Below the pieces are notes generated by a model. That model was not told the origin of the DNA and ran no database searches. It saw nothing but the letters and a program-made list of their open reading frames with translations. A program made the translations under genes and the position numbers. Positions 45,544 through 54,066 of a stretch of DNA of 64,000 nt are shown here, piece by piece. Each line of letters starts with the position of its first letter. Position 1 is the stretch's first letter. This stretch comes from Lutimonas saemankumensis (lineage in GTDB: Bacteria > Bacteroidota > Bacteroidia > Flavobacteriales > Flavobacteriaceae): the NCBI RefSeq assembly GCF_020171465.1, contig NZ_JAIUZR010000005.1, forward strand, positions 310,001-374,000. The letters are read 5' to 3'.

Positions 45544-46818
45544 CTAATCAATCACGTCAAAACCTGTATATTTTCTCAAGACTTCAGGGATTACAATACC
45601 ATTTTCGGTTTGACAATTCTCTAAAAGTCCGGCCAGAACTCGAGGTAAAGCAAGTGAGCTTCCATTAAGAGTGTGCGCCAACTGACTTTTCCCATCTTTA
45701 TTTTTAAAACGCAGTTTTAATCGATTCGCCTGAAAAGTTTCGAAATTAGACACCGAGCTGATTTCAAGCCATCTGTTCTGAGCGGTTGAAAAAACTTCAA
45801 AATCATATGTTAGCGCTGATGTGAATCCCAAATCCCCTCCACAGAGGCGCAAAATTCGATAAGGAAGTTTTAATTCCTTGAGAATACCTTTTACATGTTC
45901 AACCATTTTATCCAGAGCCTGATATGAATTATCAGGGTGCTCTATTCTTACGATCTCCACTTTATCAAACTGATGCAGACGATTTAACCCTCTTACATGT
46001 GCACCATAAGATCCGGCTTCTCTTCTAAAACATGGGGTGTAAGCCGTGTTGAGTATAGGAAATTCACTCTCTTTTAATAAAACATCTCTGTAAAGATTGG
46101 TAACAGGAACCTCGGCAGTCGGGATCAAATAGAGGTTGTCAATACCAACATGATACATCTGTCCTTCCTTATCAGGAAGCTGTCCGGTCCCTAAACCGGA
46201 GGCTTCATTGATTAGAAGCGGTGGTTGTACCTCCGTATAGCCGGCTTCTGAGTTCTTATCTAGAAAATAAGTAATCAACGCACGCTGTAATTTTGCACCC
46301 TTTCCTTTATAAACCGGAAAACCTGCTCCTGTTATTTTATTTCCAAGTTCAAAATCTATGATGTCATGTTTCTTACACAATTCCCAGTGAGGCATGGATC
46401 CGGTATGCAATTCCGGAATGTCTCCTTCCTCATGAACCACTTCATTATCCTCTTCTGAATTTCCCTTGGGAACAAGATTGTTTGGAACATTCGGGATCTG
46501 ATAGAGCAGTTCATTTAACTCCGTTTCAAGTTTAGCCAACTGTTCTGAAAGTGATTTGGATTTATCTTTTAACTGGCTGGTTTTCTCTTTGGCAAGATTT
46601 GCTTTTTGAACCTCTCCAGACTGAAATAATTTCCCAATTTCCTTTGAAATTTTATTGCTTTCAGCAAGTACGGCATCCAGATCCGCTTGAGTTGAACGGC
46701 GCTTCTGGTCGGCATCAATCACTGTATCAACAATTGACTCAGCATCCTTAATATTACGAATTCCCAGTCCTTTGATGACCAGATCTCTGTTTTCGCGAAT
46801 GTAGGGTAATGATAACAT
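45544..46818 (-). CDS. serS: Serine--tRNA ligase
   Basis: The 424-residue class II synthetase has an N-terminal coiled-coil arm (about 30-105) that grips the tRNA, and catalytic motifs in the C-terminal half. Motif 2 is CFRREAGSYGAHVRGLNRLHQF and motif 3 is TLNGSSLALPRVLAGLLEN. Length and order of parts are normal for SerRS. Confidence 0.96.
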   Translation of the reverse strand: MLSLPYIRENRDLVIKGLGIRNIKDAESIVDTVIDADQKRRSTQADLDAVLAESNKISKEIGKLFQSGEVQKANLAKEKTSQLKDKSKSLSEQLAKLETELNELLYQIPNVPNNLVPKGNSEEDNEVVHEEGDIPELHTGSMPHWELCKKHDIIDFELGNKITGAGFPVYKGKGAKLQRALITYFLDKNSEAGYTEVQPPLLINEASGLGTGQLPDKEGQMYHVGIDNLYLIPTAEVPVTNLYRDVLLKESEFPILNTAYTPCFRREAGSYGAHVRGLNRLHQFDKVEIVRIEHPDNSYQALDKMVEHVKGILKELKLPYRILRLCGGDLGFTSALTYDFEVFSTAQNRWLEISSVSNFETFQANRLKLRFKNKDGKSQLAHTLNGSSLALPRVLAGLLENCQTENGIVIPEVLRKYTGFDVID

Positions 46819-46836
46819 ATTCTAATTTTTGACGTG

Positions 46837-46844
46837 CAAAGATA
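46837..46844 (-). promoter_or_regulatory. Candidate -7 element for serS
   Basis: On the minus strand this reads TATCTTTG, an exact TAnnTTTG match, 19 nt upstream of the serS start. The same octamer occurs before apbE and atpD. Confidence 0.5.
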
Positions 46845-46864
46845 AATAATACCTCTTGATTAAA

Positions 46865-47806
46865 TTAGTGTTGATCCAATTTACTCAACCAATTTCTGGC
46901 CAATAATTCGTCCTTGCCTATCTGTTCTTTCAAATCATCAATATTTTCAAACTTTTTTTCATCCCGTAACCGGGTCAATACTTCGAGCTGCATGCCCATA
47001 CCATAAAGATCTCCATTAAAATCAAGAAGATGGACCTCAATGGTTTGTCCTTTTCCTCCAACTGTGGGTCTGAAACCTATATTCATGATGCCAAAACAGG
47101 ATTCGTTCCTGAATTTGGCATGAACTACATAGACGCCTTTTTTAGGTATCAGCTTAAAATCTTCACTAATATTCAGGTTAACTGTCGGAAATTCTATCTT
47201 TCTTCCGATGCCCTGGCCCTTAACGATCTCTCCAGTCAATAAGTAATTATATCCCAGATACTTATTTGCCGTATCCATGTCTCCATTTTCAATGGCCTTT
47301 CTTATTTTGGTTGAGCTTACCGAAACATGTTCTATCTCCTGGGCTGATATTTTTTCGACACCAAAGTCATACAATTCACCATATTCGATCAGCTGCTCAA
47401 AGTTGCCCTCTCTGTTTTTGCCAAACTGATGATCATAACCAATTACTAACTTCTTCAGATGTAACTTCAATACAAGTATATTCCGAACAAAATCAAGTGC
47501 CGACTGCCTGGAAAACTCCTTGGTGAACGGTTCCACGATGAGATCATCCAGGCCAAATTTTTCCAGTAACTGAATCTTTTCATCAAGCGTTGTGAGCATT
47601 TTAATATCGTTTCTATGATCCAAGACACGTCTTGGATGCGGATAAAAAGTGAGTATTACGGATCTTTGCTGTGAATTGCTCTTTATTTCGTTTAATCTTT
47701 GGATGATCTTTTGATGCCCTATGTGAACCCCGTCAAACGTACCAATTGTTAAAACAGAGGATTCTTTTTTTGGGTCATAATTTTCAATCGATTGATGAAC
47801 TCTCAC
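46865..47806 (-). CDS. ribF: Bifunctional riboflavin kinase / FAD synthetase
   Basis: RibF makes FMN and then FAD. The 313-residue product has the FAD synthetase domain (LTIGTFDGVHIGHQKII, with the HIGH-like ATP site, and VSSTKIRKAIENGDM) and the riboflavin kinase domain from about residue 185 (GIGRKIEFPTVNL, KGVYVVHA). It supplies the FAD used by NqrF and by ApbE. It is 11 nt downstream of a lipoprotein gene on the same strand. Confidence 0.95.
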   Translation of the reverse strand: MRVHQSIENYDPKKESSVLTIGTFDGVHIGHQKIIQRLNEIKSNSQQRSVILTFYPHPRRVLDHRNDIKMLTTLDEKIQLLEKFGLDDLIVEPFTKEFSRQSALDFVRNILVLKLHLKKLVIGYDHQFGKNREGNFEQLIEYGELYDFGVEKISAQEIEHVSVSSTKIRKAIENGDMDTANKYLGYNYLLTGEIVKGQGIGRKIEFPTVNLNISEDFKLIPKKGVYVVHAKFRNESCFGIMNIGFRPTVGGKGQTIEVHLLDFNGDLYGMGMQLEVLTRLRDEKKFENIDDLKEQIGKDELLARNWLSKLDQH

Positions 47807-47817
47807 TGTCTTTTAAA

Positions 47818-48372
47818 TTAGTATTTTATATTTTCCTCAATATGAGTTACGATTTGTGGCACTTTTTTAACCTTAAAAGTGGTTCTAAGCTGCAGGTTTT
47901 TTTCTCTATGAAACAGAAACAGACTTCCTTCGTGAACCGGGAAATATCCCATAGAACCTTTGCAGAAGCAAATTCTCCCAAAAATCATTTTTACTTTTTG
48001 CAGTTCTTTGTCTTTCAAAATGAGCTGCTCGTTTTCGGGGTTAAATTCGAGATAGACATACTCTGAGTAACCGCTATCCATTAAATCCGGTTCCGGTTTT
48101 CTTTCATAATGATACTTGATAACAAAGTTTTCACCAGGTTCGATGGCCGGGTATAATTTACCCGTATCATCATATTTAAATTCCAGGCTTGAATTTTTAA
48201 TTATTTCGAACTTGCAATCTCCGTCATCCGGGCAATTGATTTCGGGAGCCGCTGTAATTTTCCCGCCATTTTCTCCTGTATTTTTTGCAGTGGAACATGA
48301 CATCAAAAGGGCCAGGAACAGACTATGAAAAAATAGTCTTGGTATACATCTTTTTGTTTTCACCCCTCGCAT
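47818..48372 (-). CDS. Lipoprotein of unknown function
   Basis: The start at 48372 is chosen because it gives MRGVKTKRCIPRLFFHSLFL followed by ALLMSC, a lipoprotein signal with Cys26; a longer frame to 48453 adds 27 residues and overlaps the promoter of the protease gene on the other strand. The 184-residue product has a beta-rich look (FVIKYHYERKPEPDLMDSGY, YVYLEFNPENEQLILKD). No family is recognised. It lies directly upstream of ribF. Confidence 0.65.
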   Translation of the reverse strand: MRGVKTKRCIPRLFFHSLFLALLMSCSTAKNTGENGGKITAAPEINCPDDGDCKFEIIKNSSLEFKYDDTGKLYPAIEPGENFVIKYHYERKPEPDLMDSGYSEYVYLEFNPENEQLILKDKELQKVKMIFGRICFCKGSMGYFPVHEGSLFLFHREKNLQLRTTFKVKKVPQIVTHIEENIKY

Positions 48373-48397
48373 TAACAGCTTACTTGAAAAAAGTTCA

Positions 48398-48405
48398 TAA
48401 TTTTG
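48398..48405 (+). promoter_or_regulatory. Candidate -7 element for metalloprotease copy 1
   Basis: TAATTTTG is an exact TAnnTTTG match, 23 nt before the chosen start codon at 48429. It supports that start over the longer frame from 48285. Confidence 0.5.
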
Positions 48406-48428
48406 TTTGTGTTCGAAAAAACCTAAAA

Positions 48429-51149
48429 ATGAGAAAAATCTACTTTGGAGCAAAGCTATTTTGCCTTATGTTTCCGATTACTTTTCTTCATGCCCAACAT
48501 ATACAATCATGGTCTGTGATTGATGAGGCAAAAATAGGTATTTCAAAGATTCAAAGAAAGGTTCTTCCTAAAAATTATAAATCATTTGAACTTGATTTCG
48601 AAAGACTTAAAAACGATTTGAAGATTCTTGAAAATAAGGAAACAGAATTTAAGCCGGCCGGTGTTATAAGCTCCTTTCCGAACGAAAAAGGACAGATGGA
48701 AGACTATAGAGTTTTTTTATACCGGGTGATGCCAGAAAAATTGGCGGCTAAATTTTCCGGTAATCGATCATTTAAAGGCGTATCGCTTGAAGATCCATCA
48801 AAAATGATTTATTTCAGTATGAATGAAATTGGATTTTCGGGAGTAATAATGGATGGCAAAGGGGAAAATACGATAATAGAGCCAATGACAAGCGGCCGTA
48901 AATACTACAAAGTGTATTCTGAGTCATCACTGCAGGGAGAAATGGAGGTCCGCTGCTACACTGAAAGTTCAGAAGTTTTAATTGACAATGAAAAATTAAA
49001 TGCCGGAAAGAATGACCAAAATTTCGTAAAGGTCTATAGACTTGCATTATCAGCAAACGGGGAATATTCAGTATATCACATAAGGAAACAAGACGCAATT
49101 CAGTCAAGCAGTGAGCAAAAAAAGGCCATTGTTATGGCGGCGTTAACAACGGCTGTTACAAGGGTAAATGCGCTTCTTGAAAGAGACCTGGCAATTCGTT
49201 TTGAACTGGTAGAAAATAATGACAGGCTTATTTTCCTGAGGCCTCAGGACGACCCCTACGATAATGATTTTATCAATCCGGGTGTTATGTTGGATCAGAA
49301 CCAGTCCACCTGTGATCAGATTATTGGGAGAGCTAATTATGACCTGGGGCATGTTTTTTCAACCACCGGAGGGGTTGCAAAAATAGGCGTTATCTGCTCA
49401 GATGGTCTGAAGGCTCAAGGCGTAAGTGGTTCTCTGGAACCGGACGGAGATATATTTTATTACGATGTGGTAAGTCACGAATTTGGCCACCAGTTAGGAG
49501 CGAATCACACGTTTAACGGAGATGAGGATTCCTGTGGGTTAGAAGGACAAAGAATAGATTTTACGGCTGTTGAACCAGGAAGCGGATCCACAATTATGTC
49601 TTACGCCGGATATTGCGGATCCCAGAACATACAAAGCCACAGTAGTACTTACTTTCACGGCGTCAGTCTGGATGAGATCAATGCATACATCGGTACTGAA
49701 GGAAGTGCTGATTGTGCAAGGAGTGAACCATTTCTCAGGAATTTAAATCAGCCTCAGGTAAATGCCGGTAGAGATTATTTGATTCCTTTTGGAACCCCTT
49801 TTAAATTAGAAGCGGAGGCCTTTGATATTGACGGGGACCAGCTGAGTTATTGTTGGGAACAGACAGATGCAGGAATTAGTTCGGTTCCTCCTAATTCAAA
49901 TTCAAAATCAGGTGCTTCTTACCGATCCTTTTCTCCAAACGAGTCATCTGTCCGATATTTTCCAGAACTGGAATCGATTGGTAAAGGTTTGGTCTCCACG
50001 AAATGGGAAGCAACACCGGATAGTGAACGCAACCTTAATTTTAAAGTTACGGTAAGGGACAATAATGAAGAAGGTGGAAGATTAAATTCAGATGATTTGA
50101 TACTTACTACCACATTAAGTGCAGGTCCCTTCAAAGTGATTTCTCAGGATGAGGAAACAGATTTTTGGGTGGCCGGAACCCAGGAAATTATTAAATGGGA
50201 TGTAGCCGGTACCAATAGTAATGGAATAAATGTATCCCGCGTTAATATTTTATTATCGATTGACGGTGGCAGAAACTTCAATATTGAGTTAGCCACCAAT
50301 GTTTTGAATAACGGGATTCATTTTGTGACGGTTCCCCAGGTTCAGTCTCCCAATTGCAGGATTATGGTTGAAGCTGTCGGAAATGTATTCTTTTCAGTAA
50401 ATCAATACAGGTTTTCAATTGGCGAATACAATACGGTATGTACAAGGTATGAAGCTGAGGATACCCCCATAGAAATAGAATATGGCAGTTCAAATGTTGT
50501 TCGTTCAATCGTGAATGTTGAAGAGGATTTTTTGATCGATGATCTTTCGGTGGAAGTAAAGATTCAGCACACATTTATCAATGATCTTGAACTGAGTCTT
50601 GTCAGCCCGGAAGGAAAGATTGTTGATCTGTTAAAGAATCCTTGTAATTTTAATGATGAGGACATCGATGCAGTATTCAGTGACAGCGGAGAGGAAATTT
50701 CCTGTTTTTCTTATTCCCCGGCTATTAAAGGTGTTGTCAAAGGATTAGGAGCATTGTCAAAATTGTCTTATCAAAGTTCAAAGGGTAAATGGACCTTGAA
50801 AGTTGCGGATCTGGCCGAAGGTGATTTCGGGCAATTGGAATCCTGGAGTTTAAATTTATGTACTTCCCAGTCATTATTGGGTATCGCTGAGAATAACCTC
50901 GAAGGTTTTCAGGTTTATCCAAACCCATCAAAGGGTGAGCTCAATGTTTTTTTCTCATCTGATCAGTCAGGAACTGTTTATCTTGACTTATTTGACACTC
51001 TTGGCCGAAGACTGTTAGAAAATGTTTACCCTGATTCCAGTGAGAATTTTGAAGAAGTAATCAACCTGAACTTTATAGAAAAGGGAATTTATATTCTGCG
51101 GATCAGAAAAGGTGACCGAAAATCATTGAGAAAAATAAGGATTAATTAA
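48429..51149 (+). CDS. T9SS-exported reprolysin-like metalloprotease, copy 1
   Basis: The 906-residue protein starts with a signal peptide (MRKIYFGAKLFCLMFPITFL, cut near HAQ). A propeptide-like region leads to an M12B reprolysin-like catalytic domain with the zinc motif HEFGHQLGANH (His350, Glu351, His354, His360) and the Met-turn TIMSYAGYC. Ig-like beta-sandwich repeats follow, then a proprotein-convertase P domain (about 675-810, TFINDLELSLVSPEGKIVDL) and a C-terminal type A sorting domain (FQVYPNPSKGELNVFF). It should be secreted through the T9SS. A close paralogue follows after 62 nt. Confidence 0.92.
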   Translation: MRKIYFGAKLFCLMFPITFLHAQHIQSWSVIDEAKIGISKIQRKVLPKNYKSFELDFERLKNDLKILENKETEFKPAGVISSFPNEKGQMEDYRVFLYRVMPEKLAAKFSGNRSFKGVSLEDPSKMIYFSMNEIGFSGVIMDGKGENTIIEPMTSGRKYYKVYSESSLQGEMEVRCYTESSEVLIDNEKLNAGKNDQNFVKVYRLALSANGEYSVYHIRKQDAIQSSSEQKKAIVMAALTTAVTRVNALLERDLAIRFELVENNDRLIFLRPQDDPYDNDFINPGVMLDQNQSTCDQIIGRANYDLGHVFSTTGGVAKIGVICSDGLKAQGVSGSLEPDGDIFYYDVVSHEFGHQLGANHTFNGDEDSCGLEGQRIDFTAVEPGSGSTIMSYAGYCGSQNIQSHSSTYFHGVSLDEINAYIGTEGSADCARSEPFLRNLNQPQVNAGRDYLIPFGTPFKLEAEAFDIDGDQLSYCWEQTDAGISSVPPNSNSKSGASYRSFSPNESSVRYFPELESIGKGLVSTKWEATPDSERNLNFKVTVRDNNEEGGRLNSDDLILTTTLSAGPFKVISQDEETDFWVAGTQEIIKWDVAGTNSNGINVSRVNILLSIDGGRNFNIELATNVLNNGIHFVTVPQVQSPNCRIMVEAVGNVFFSVNQYRFSIGEYNTVCTRYEAEDTPIEIEYGSSNVVRSIVNVEEDFLIDDLSVEVKIQHTFINDLELSLVSPEGKIVDLLKNPCNFNDEDIDAVFSDSGEEISCFSYSPAIKGVVKGLGALSKLSYQSSKGKWTLKVADLAEGDFGQLESWSLNLCTSQSLLGIAENNLEGFQVYPNPSKGELNVFFSSDQSGTVYLDLFDTLGRRLLENVYPDSSENFEEVINLNFIEKGIYILRIRKGDRKSLRKIRIN

Positions 51150-51175
51150 TCATCTCATTCTAAACAAAAAATTCA

Positions 51176-51183
51176 TAGATTTG
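51176..51183 (+). promoter_or_regulatory. Candidate -7 element for metalloprotease copy 2
   Basis: TAGATTTG is an exact TAnnTTTG match, 28 nt before the start at 51212. The second protease gene therefore seems to have its own promoter. Confidence 0.5.
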
Positions 51184-51211
51184 TTATCCTCCGAACAACA
51201 AAATTGAAAAT

Positions 51212-53950
51212 ATGATCAAAAACTACTTGAGATTTTTAATTCTTCTTGTATTTTTTTGCACGAATCCAGGTTTTGCTCAGCAGCAGAATTTTTGGTCTCA
51301 GGTAAGTGAATCACGGATCAATATAGAAGACATTCAACATAAGGTTAAACTCAGAAAATCTGAAACCTTTTCTCTTCAGTTGGATCAATTCAAAAAAGAA
51401 CTTTCAAAGGTCAATTCAATTTCCAAGGTAGGAAGGTCAGCCGGTTCAAGAGTTTTATTTCCTGACGCTGATGGTAAAATGTTAAGTTTTATGGTCCTGG
51501 AATCTTCGGTAATGGCTCCTGAACTGGCCAGAAAGTATCCCAACAATAAATCTTATGTAGGTTATTCAGAAAAGGATAAATCAAAAAGGATCAGGTTCAG
51601 TCTGAATGAGATTGGACTCCATGCCGTGATTATGGAGTCAGGAGGCAAAACGAGATATATTGAACCACTGACCAAAGACAAAAAGAAGTATAGAATATAT
51701 GATCGAGCTGATCTGGAATCTGATCGAAAATTTGAATGTCTTGCTGAAGAAGTCTTACAGGAATTTGAAAAAGGCCAGTCTGCTAAAATAACCGATGATG
51801 GAATTTTGCGCACCTATGATCTTGCCCTGGCCGCCACAGGAGAATACTCTCAGTTTCATATCAATGATCAGAATGCCCAGAATGAGTCTGACGCTCAGAA
51901 AAAAGCCATCGTTCTTGCGGCTATGACCACAGCGATTACCAGGGTAAATGCCATTTTTGAAAATGATCTTGCTATACATTTACAGTTGGTTTCAAAGAAT
52001 GAAGACATCATATATCTGGATCCCGAAACAGACCCGTACACGAATGATGATGGCAGAGAGATGCTGTCAGAAAATCAGGTAACCTGTGATAATGTCATTG
52101 GAATTCCTAATTATGATATAGGGCATGTTTTTAGTACGGGAGGAGGAGGAATAGCCACAAGATCCAGTGTTTGTGCAAGTGGATTCAAAGCAAGAGGAGT
52201 TACGGGTTCACCTTTTCCAATCGGAGATGAGTTTTATTTTGATTTTGTAGCTCATGAAATGGGACATCAGTTTGGTGCAAACCACACTTTTAATGGGGAC
52301 GAAAGTGGTTGCTCTGGCGGGAACAGGAATGAACCAACAGCTGTGGAACCCGGAAGTGGTTCTACCCTTATGGCTTACGCCGGTTTATGTTCTTCACAAA
52401 ATGTTCAGGGAAAAAGTGATCTCTATTTTCATATCATCAGTATAGAAGAGATCAGAGACTATATAATTAACGGAGCAGGGGGTAACTGTGCAGCCGAATC
52501 AAATTTGATCTTTAATCAGAACGTCCCTACTGTTGATGCAGGAGAAAGTTTTACCATTCCTAAAGGGACTCCATTCAAACTGACAGGCGAAGGAGAAGAC
52601 CTTGATGGAGATCCCCTTTCCTATTGTTGGGAACAGGTAGATGCAGGTGTGACCATTGTGCCTCCGAGTTTTTTAGCAAAAAGTGGAGCATCGTACAGAT
52701 CTTTTGAGCCGACGGAGAGTAATACCCGCTATTTTCCCAAGTTAAGCACTTTGGTAACTGGGGAGATTTCTTCAAAATGGGAAGTGACGCCAGGAGTTGG
52801 AAGAGATTTAAATTTTAAATTAACCCTTAGAGATAATAATACCGAAGCAGGGCAAGTGGTCTCGGATGAAATGAAAATTACTGTAAGTAATGAGGCAGGG
52901 CCTTTTGTTACTACCTCCCAAAATACGGAAGAAATTGTCTGGACCGTTGGAGAGGAAGAGACAATAACATGGGATGTGGCAGGAACTACAGCGAACAATA
53001 TAAATGTAACCCAGGTTAATATTCTTCTTTCAACAGATGGAGGAAGAACCTTTCCAACAATACTTGCCAATGCTGTTGCCAATGATGGAAGCCATGACAT
53101 AATAGTTCCTGACCTTAAAGCCTCTCAATGTTTTGTGATTGTCGAGGCGGTGGGTAATGTTTTTTTCTCAATGAATACCAAAAGCTTTTCAATTGGTAAT
53201 TTTAATCAGGTATGCACCACCTATGAATCTGTTGATACACCCCGTGGAATTCCCGATAATAATCCTGAGGGAATTAATTCAGTAATAAACATTGAACAAG
53301 ATGTTCTCGTAGAAGATGTAAAAGTTAGTTTTATAGATCGTTCCGGAGGAGCTGATGCCCCGGGAATTGTTCATACCTGGTTAAGTGATTTAAGCATTTT
53401 CCTTACAAGTCCTTCAGGTACAACGATAGAATTGATCAGTGGAGCATGTGAGGCGCAAGAAGATATTCAGGCTGTTTTCTCGGATGACGGGGATCCTCTT
53501 AATTGCAATAATTTTATCCCGGCTATTTCGGGCAATGTTGAGCCTGTTGATAACTTTACATCTTTTAAAGGCGAAAGCTCTTTAGGAGACTGGATTCTGA
53601 CTGTAGCAGATACGGCACCACAGGATTTAGGATTCCTGGAGGCCTGGAGTCTGGAAATATGCAGTTCAGAAGAGGTATTGGCCGTGAATAATTATGTATT
53701 CGATAATTTTAAGGTATTTCCAAACCCTTCCGACGGTAATTTTAATATAAAATTTCGTTCGGAGGAGACCAGTGATGTTGAAGTCCAGATTTTTGATGTA
53801 CTGGGAAGGAAAATTTTAAACAGAAGCTTTATTAATCCAAATACCGAATTTAATGAAAACCTGAATGTTCAGGATATTTCAGGGGGGCTTTATATTCTTA
53901 ATGTCAAAAGAGGGAATAAAAGTTCATCCCAAAAAATCTGGATAGAATAG
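51212..53950 (+). CDS. T9SS-exported reprolysin-like metalloprotease, copy 2
   Basis: This 912-residue paralogue has the same architecture as the gene before it. A signal peptide (MIKNYLRFLILLVFFCTNPG) is followed by the catalytic domain with HEMGHQFGANH (His348, Glu349, His352, His358) and Met-turn TLMAYAGLC, Ig-like repeats, a P domain with an extra short insertion (RGIPDNNPEGINSVINIEQD, FIDRSGGADAPGIVHTWLSD), and a C-terminal type A sorting domain (FKVFPNPSDGNFNIKF). The copies have clearly diverged, so the duplication is old and both seem intact. Confidence 0.92.
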   Translation: MIKNYLRFLILLVFFCTNPGFAQQQNFWSQVSESRINIEDIQHKVKLRKSETFSLQLDQFKKELSKVNSISKVGRSAGSRVLFPDADGKMLSFMVLESSVMAPELARKYPNNKSYVGYSEKDKSKRIRFSLNEIGLHAVIMESGGKTRYIEPLTKDKKKYRIYDRADLESDRKFECLAEEVLQEFEKGQSAKITDDGILRTYDLALAATGEYSQFHINDQNAQNESDAQKKAIVLAAMTTAITRVNAIFENDLAIHLQLVSKNEDIIYLDPETDPYTNDDGREMLSENQVTCDNVIGIPNYDIGHVFSTGGGGIATRSSVCASGFKARGVTGSPFPIGDEFYFDFVAHEMGHQFGANHTFNGDESGCSGGNRNEPTAVEPGSGSTLMAYAGLCSSQNVQGKSDLYFHIISIEEIRDYIINGAGGNCAAESNLIFNQNVPTVDAGESFTIPKGTPFKLTGEGEDLDGDPLSYCWEQVDAGVTIVPPSFLAKSGASYRSFEPTESNTRYFPKLSTLVTGEISSKWEVTPGVGRDLNFKLTLRDNNTEAGQVVSDEMKITVSNEAGPFVTTSQNTEEIVWTVGEEETITWDVAGTTANNINVTQVNILLSTDGGRTFPTILANAVANDGSHDIIVPDLKASQCFVIVEAVGNVFFSMNTKSFSIGNFNQVCTTYESVDTPRGIPDNNPEGINSVINIEQDVLVEDVKVSFIDRSGGADAPGIVHTWLSDLSIFLTSPSGTTIELISGACEAQEDIQAVFSDDGDPLNCNNFIPAISGNVEPVDNFTSFKGESSLGDWILTVADTAPQDLGFLEAWSLEICSSEEVLAVNNYVFDNFKVFPNPSDGNFNIKFRSEETSDVEVQIFDVLGRKILNRSFINPNTEFNENLNVQDISGGLYILNVKRGNKSSSQKIWIE

Positions 53951-54066
53951 ATTCTGAATTTAAACACCTCTTTTTTCTTGTTTTATTTCTTTTTTGTTAA
54001 AAATTTAGGGATAGTCAAAAAAAATTGTATTTTTCCGCCACTTTAACTTACGCAAATTATTTATCT

